A stretch of DNA of 64,000 nt from Fodinicurvata fenggangensis DSM 21160 (lineage in GTDB: Bacteria; Pseudomonadota; Alphaproteobacteria; Kiloniellales; DSM-21159), in assembly GCF_000686045.1 (NCBI RefSeq), contig NZ_JMLV01000012.1, forward strand, positions 1 through 64,000. Direction: 5' to 3'. Both the position numbers and the translations under genes were made by a program. Under the pieces are notes generated by a model that was not told the origin of the DNA, made no database searches, and saw only the letters and a program-made list of their open reading frames with translations. Each line of letters begins with the position of its first letter. Within the stretch, counting starts at the first letter, position 1. This document shows, in pieces, positions 57,565 through 64,000 of the stretch.

Positions 57565-58716
57565 ATGATGCCGCTGCAGTCTTTCCGCCTCCGCCGGTCT
57601 TTCCTGGTCCTGGGCCTGGTCCCGGGCCTGATGATGGCCATGGCCCTGCTGGCTTCCTGTTCCCAGCGTGGCGGCGAGGCGCTGGCGCTGCTGGATTCCT
57701 TTTCCGGAAGCCAGCGGGCCGACAGCCCTGTCATCACGCGTGAGTCGGGGCGCCTGGACAGCGAACAGGGGGACTTCGAGGTCGATGTCTACAAGCGCGC
57801 GGACGAGCAGGTGCGGGCGAACCTCCTGCTCATACCCGGCGTCACGCCCCAGGGCCGCGACGATCCGCGGCTGATGGAGTTCGCCGAACTGCTGGCCCAG
57901 GCACGTTTTCGGGTCACGGTGCCCGAACTGCCCAACCTGCGCGAACTGAAGGTCTCGGCCGAGGATATTGCGTCCATCGACTCCCTTCTGATGCGCCTTT
58001 CAAAACAGGCCAGTGCAGAAAGCCGTCCCCTGGGTCTGGTTGCGATTTCCTATGCGGCTGGCCCCGCCCTGATCGCGGCCAGCCAAGCCGAACCCGAGAA
58101 CAGGCCGGATTTCATGCTGGCCATCGGAGGCTATTACAGCACCGAGAATGTGGTGCGCTACTTCACCACCGGCGCCTTCCGCACGCCAGAAGACCAGGAC
58201 TGGCAGGAAGGCCGGCCCCATCCCCAGGCGCGCTGGCTGTTCCTTAGGGCCAATGCGGATCGACTGGACAATACCGGAGATGTGTTGGCCCTGCGCAGAC
58301 TGGCCGCACGCAAGCTTCAAGGCCCGAACGCCGGCAATGCCGCAGTGCACTCCCAGCTGACGGCCCAGGGGCGGGCGGTCCTGGCTCTGCTGGAGAATGA
58401 CGACCCCGAGCGTGTGGAGGAAGGCATTGACGCGCTCCCCGAAAGCCTGCGCGCGGAACTTTCAGCCCTCAACCTGGCCGACCGGCCGCTGGACGCCGTC
58501 GATTTCCCGGTCCTGTTGCTGCATGGGCGCGATGACCCGGTCATTCCCTACAGCGAGAGCCTGCGCCTGGCCGAGGCCCTGCCCGAAGGCATGGCCGAGG
58601 TGACGCTGACCGAAGGGCTGATGCATGTCGACATGAGCGACAGCCGCATTTCCGATGGCCTGCGGCTTTATGATCTGACGGTCCGCCTGCTGGAACTGCG
58701 CGACGCCGTCGAATAG
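57565..58716 (+). CDS. alpha/beta-hydrolase-fold lipoprotein
   Basis: A 383-residue protein with a lipoprotein signal (MALLASCSQRGG, lipid on the Cys of LLASC). The remainder is an alpha/beta-hydrolase fold: LLLIPGVTPQGRDDP before the first core loop, a nucleophile-elbow-like VAISYAAGPA (Ser), an acidic-residue loop LLHGRDDPVIPYSES and a late His (GLMHVDMSD). Probably an envelope-anchored esterase or peptidase, otherwise uncharacterised. It follows the dehydrogenase gene by 47 bases. Confidence 0.72.
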   Translation: MMPLQSFRLRRSFLVLGLVPGLMMAMALLASCSQRGGEALALLDSFSGSQRADSPVITRESGRLDSEQGDFEVDVYKRADEQVRANLLLIPGVTPQGRDDPRLMEFAELLAQARFRVTVPELPNLRELKVSAEDIASIDSLLMRLSKQASAESRPLGLVAISYAAGPALIAASQAEPENRPDFMLAIGGYYSTENVVRYFTTGAFRTPEDQDWQEGRPHPQARWLFLRANADRLDNTGDVLALRRLAARKLQGPNAGNAAVHSQLTAQGRAVLALLENDDPERVEEGIDALPESLRAELSALNLADRPLDAVDFPVLLLHGRDDPVIPYSESLRLAEALPEGMAEVTLTEGLMHVDMSDSRISDGLRLYDLTVRLLELRDAVE

Positions 58717-58728
58717 GCGCACGAAACG

Positions 58729-58755
58729 AAAAAGCCGGGGCGAGCCCGGCTTTTT
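58729..58755. terminator. bidirectional intrinsic terminator
   Basis: An 11-bp perfect stem (AAAAAGCCGGG / CCCGGCTTTTT) with a GCGAG loop. Its A/T ends serve both the lipoprotein hydrolase gene (plus) and ilvC (minus), which converge here. Confidence 0.88.
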
Positions 58756-58782
58756 CAGAAACGAAAGCTGCGATGAACAGTT

Positions 58783-59838
<1,056 letters not shown>

Positions 59839-60030
59839 TCAGCCGGACGTCGACCGGGATGCCACCTGACTCGATGATGATGTGAAGAGCCTCTGGCGCG
59901 TGCACCGGCCTGCACTCCGCCCGCTGGGTCTTGGCCCTTCTGTGATCGGACCGCCCCCGTGAGCACGGCCGTGAAACATACCCGTCCTTCTAGCTGCCCG
60001 CGGCGACAGCCGCAACGACACAGGAGCGCA

Positions 60031-60561
60031 CTAAAGACCCTCGGCGCCGCGCGCGATGGCCACCACACCCGTCCGGCTGATATCTGACAGGCCCAGAGGT
60101 CCCATCAATTCGGTAAAGGCGTTCAGCTTGCCACTGTCGCCGGATATCTCGAAGATGAAGTGGTCGTGGCTGGAATCCACCACCCGGGCCCGAAAGACGT
60201 CGGCAATGCGCAAGGCCTCAACCCGCTTCTCGCCGGTGCCCACCACCTTCACAAGCGCCAGCTCGCGCGGCACATGCGGACCTTCGCGAGTGAGGTCGCT
60301 GACTCTGTGAACAGGTACAAGACGGCCCAACTGGGCCTTGATCTGTTCCAGGATCATCTGGGTCCCGCTGGTGACAATGGTGATCCGCGAGAGATGCTCA
60401 GCGGGATCGACCTCCGTCACAGTCAGGGACTCGATGTTGTAGCCACGCCCCGAGAACAGGCCGATGACGCGGGCAAGCACACCCGGCTCGTTGTCCACCA
60501 GCACGGCAATCGTGTGCGTCGCGATTTCTTCCCCGACTTGCGGGTTGGGACCATATGCCAT
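60031..60561 (-). CDS. ilvN: acetolactate synthase small (regulatory) subunit
   Basis: A 176-residue protein from ATG 60561 (MAYGPNPQVGEEIATHTIAVL); the longer frame to 60702 runs inside the large-subunit gene and is a shadow. It has an N-terminal ACT domain (LVDNEPGVLARVIGLFSGRGYNIESL, in two segments) and a C-terminal ALS_ss_C domain. It confers valine feedback inhibition on the large subunit encoded 58 bases upstream. Confidence 0.94.
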   Translation of the reverse strand: MAYGPNPQVGEEIATHTIAVLVDNEPGVLARVIGLFSGRGYNIESLTVTEVDPAEHLSRITIVTSGTQMILEQIKAQLGRLVPVHRVSDLTREGPHVPRELALVKVVGTGEKRVEALRIADVFRARVVDSSHDHFIFEISGDSGKLNAFTELMGPLGLSDISRTGVVAIARGAEGL

Positions 60562-60619
60562 TTCAAACCGTCTTTTATTGTTTCTTGCTTGCGTCTGCTG
60601 CCAGCCGGCAAAGGTCGGC

Positions 60620-62398
<1,779 letters not shown>

Positions 62399-62603
62399 GT
62401 CGTCTCTTCCATTCATCCTGCGTTCGAGCTGTGCGCTGCACGGGCCACATTCCGGCTCGCGAAGCTTGCAACAGCTTTCTGCCGAGAAAAACATTTCGGC
62501 TCCAAAAAACCAAGCCGGCTGCGCATTTCACGGAAATTGGCGCAGGCGTCCCAAATGGACCGCGCCGCGCCCCTGCGCCGCCGACTGTCGGCAAGCTAGA
62601 CCC

Positions 62604-63653
62604 TCAGCCTTGGGGGGTCAACACAAACTGACGAATAATTGAAAAGATTCTCTCTTCTGCGCTTTCATAATATTTCGTTTGCTCCAGGTGAACATTCTTT
62701 TTATGTCTGAGAACCTGGGTTCGCAGCCAGGTTTCCTGGCGCTTGGCATAGCGGCGCGTGGCGCGTTGCGCCGCTTCGATCGCGTCTTCCAGGGACAACG
62801 CTCCTTCCAGATGGGCGGACAGCTCCCTGACGCCCACGGCCTTGCGGATCGTGGCATCCTCGGGCGGTTCCAACGCCATCAACTGCCTGACCTCCTCCAG
62901 CGCACCGGCGTCCACCATTTTCAGGAACCGCTGGTCACAAACGGCGCCCAGCTCCGCGCGCGGCGGCAACAGGACCAGCCAGAGGAAGCGAAAGGGCGCA
63001 GGTGCCACAGCCGTTTCCCGCTGCCAATCGGACAGTGGGCGCCCGGTGTCCCGGGCCACCTCCCAGGCCCGCAGCAAGCGTTGGCTGTCGTTGGGATGCA
63101 GGCGCCCCGCCATCTCCGGATCCAGCTGCCTGACCTCCTCGACAAAGGCATCCCGGCCCAATTCTTCCAGGCGCTGTCGGGCTGCTGCCCTGGTTTCCGG
63201 CGCGACGGCCGGCGCCGTTGCCAGGCCTTCTTCCAGCGCCTTCAGGTACAGCCCCGTCCCGCCTGTCAGGATCGGCAGGCGCCCGTCCAGCCGCGCGGCC
63301 TGAATTTCCTGCTCGGCCAGTTCGCTCCAGTAAGCGGCCGAGAACCTTGTATCGGCTTCAGCAAAACCGTAGAGGCGGTGCGGCACGCGCGCCTGCTCCT
63401 CCTTGCCGGGCTGGGCCGAGAGCAGGAGAATGTCGCGATAGACCTGCAGCGCGTCGGCATTTATGACCGTTCCCTGGAAGACCTCGGCCAGTTTCATGGC
63501 CAAATCCGACTTCCCGCTGGCCGTGGGACCGGCCACGATCACCGCAGGCGGCAGGTCTTCCTGCGCCAAATGATCGCCATTCGTCTCGACAAGGCTCTTG
63601 TGACCGACGGGCGCTCTGTCTATAGGGTCCTGACTCATGACTTGGATATCCAT
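62604..63653 (-). CDS. miaA: tRNA dimethylallyltransferase MiaA
   Basis: A 349-residue enzyme that prenylates A37 of tRNAs reading UNN codons. The P-loop is AGPTASGKSDLAMKLA; other family elements are NADALQVYRDI, LTGGTGLYLKAL and NDSQRLLRAWEV. The start may be ATG 63653 or 63638. Its 5' end overlaps the divergent serB start, so the two promoters must lie inside each other's genes. Confidence 0.94.
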   Translation of the reverse strand: MDIQVMSQDPIDRAPVGHKSLVETNGDHLAQEDLPPAVIVAGPTASGKSDLAMKLAEVFQGTVINADALQVYRDILLLSAQPGKEEQARVPHRLYGFAEADTRFSAAYWSELAEQEIQAARLDGRLPILTGGTGLYLKALEEGLATAPAVAPETRAAARQRLEELGRDAFVEEVRQLDPEMAGRLHPNDSQRLLRAWEVARDTGRPLSDWQRETAVAPAPFRFLWLVLLPPRAELGAVCDQRFLKMVDAGALEEVRQLMALEPPEDATIRKAVGVRELSAHLEGALSLEDAIEAAQRATRRYAKRQETWLRTQVLRHKKNVHLEQTKYYESAEERIFSIIRQFVLTPQG

Positions 63654-64000
63654 TTTGCTGGCCGATCCGGCCGGAACGCCCTTGCGTGAACAGGATAGCG
63701 AAGCCGCCTGTCAAGGTCTCGCCCAGCTTGGCGCCACAGCAGACAGGCCGAACTGGCTGGCCGACGGCATTGCCCTGGAAGTGCCCTTCCAGGATGCGGA
63801 GCCCGCCGCCGCGCTTGAGGCCTTACGCGTGCAATTCGCCGCGCAGCCTTTCGATATCGCCGTCCTTCCTGCCAAGGGCCGACGCAAGAAACTGCTGATC
63901 GCCGACATGGAGTCCACCATCATCGTCGAGGAGATGCTGGACGAACTGGCCGACAGCCTGGGGCTGCGCGACGAGATCGCAGCGGTCACCGCGCGCGCCA
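63637..64000 (+). CDS. serB: phosphoserine phosphatase SerB, 5' part (cut by window edge)
   Basis: ATG 63637 opens a frame (MTWISILLADPAGTPL) that runs off the window. The first 70 residues form the ACT-like/N-terminal domain, followed by the HAD motif I as LLIADMESTIIVEEML. The HAD nucleophile Asp is kept, but the second Asp of DxDxT is Glu. SerB makes serine from phosphoserine. Confidence 0.85.
   Translation, partial: MTWISILLADPAGTPLREQDSEAACQGLAQLGATADRPNWLADGIALEVPFQDAEPAAALEALRVQFAAQPFDIAVLPAKGRRKKLLIADMESTIIVEEMLDELADSLGLRDEIAAVTARA

Overview
This window is GC-rich chromosomal DNA from an alphaproteobacterium, most likely a Rhodospirillales-type lineage (inference; a salt-adapted relative of Fodinicurvata would fit). 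The case rests on the Irr-type Fur protein, the irr-fabA-fabB-fabI block, the priA / fsa / DUF484 / xerC neighbourhood, an RNase E with an acidic insertion in its S1 region, and the mreBCD-mrdA-rodA operon. Nearly all of it is dense housekeeping sequence. I see no tRNA, rRNA, CRISPR array, prophage or plasmid backbone; the only mobile DNA is an IS481-type element cut by the left edge.

Layout. 1-320: end of an IS481-family element. 370-5340: an alpha/beta hydrolase, then a two-gene oxygenase operon (TmpA-like 2-oxoglutarate oxygenase plus TmpB/PhnZ-like HD oxygenase) divergent from a LysR regulator that is followed by a methyltransferase. This looks like a cassette that oxidises a quaternary-amine phosphonate to glycine betaine. 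5380-7545: two entericidin-like lipoproteins and mgtE. 7816-12586: priA, divergent from fsa-DUF484-xerC. 12635-14347: a hydroxyacid dehydrogenase and an SH3 protein. 14411-17610: DUF3501, an Fe-S heterodisulfide-reductase-like protein, a rubredoxin-less rubrerythrin and Irr, which together look like an iron/peroxide stress island. 17835-20570: fabA, fabB, fabI. 20717-20880: a cytochrome b561 remnant. 20903-28382: rne, amiC and the class A PBP. 28457-29866: prfB with its programmed frameshift, and a DUF1289 protein.

29900-36397 is a methionine / one-carbon operon on the minus strand: an ArsR-methyltransferase fusion regulator, metF, a homocysteine-methyltransferase-like gene without zinc cysteines, and a MetH split into two proteins. 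A perfect 16-bp palindrome lies just upstream. 36606-38252: flavin reductase and ribF. 38301-41175: an inverse-autotransporter-like beta-helix surface protein and a peroxiredoxin. 41410-46140: 5-formyl-THF cyclo-ligase, then a translationally coupled trio on the minus strand (ATP-grasp ligase, inactive transglutaminase-7TM protein, retropepsin-like protease) with a DUF481 protein upstream. 46294-48603: a cytosolic BisC-like reductase. 48621-54292: rodA, mrdA, mreD, mreC, mreB.

54517-62398 is mainly branched-chain amino-acid synthesis: leuA with a leucine leader peptide, ilvC, ilvN and the acetolactate synthase large subunit, interrupted by a zinc alcohol dehydrogenase and a lipoprotein hydrolase. 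The window ends with miaA and the 5' part of serB.

The least explained parts are the Tmp-like cassette, the ATP-grasp/7TM-transglutaminase/retropepsin trio, the degenerate third homocysteine-methyltransferase gene, and two structured leaders (upstream of the cyclo-ligase and of the beta-helix protein). Functional statements rest on motif recognition by eye; no database search was run.
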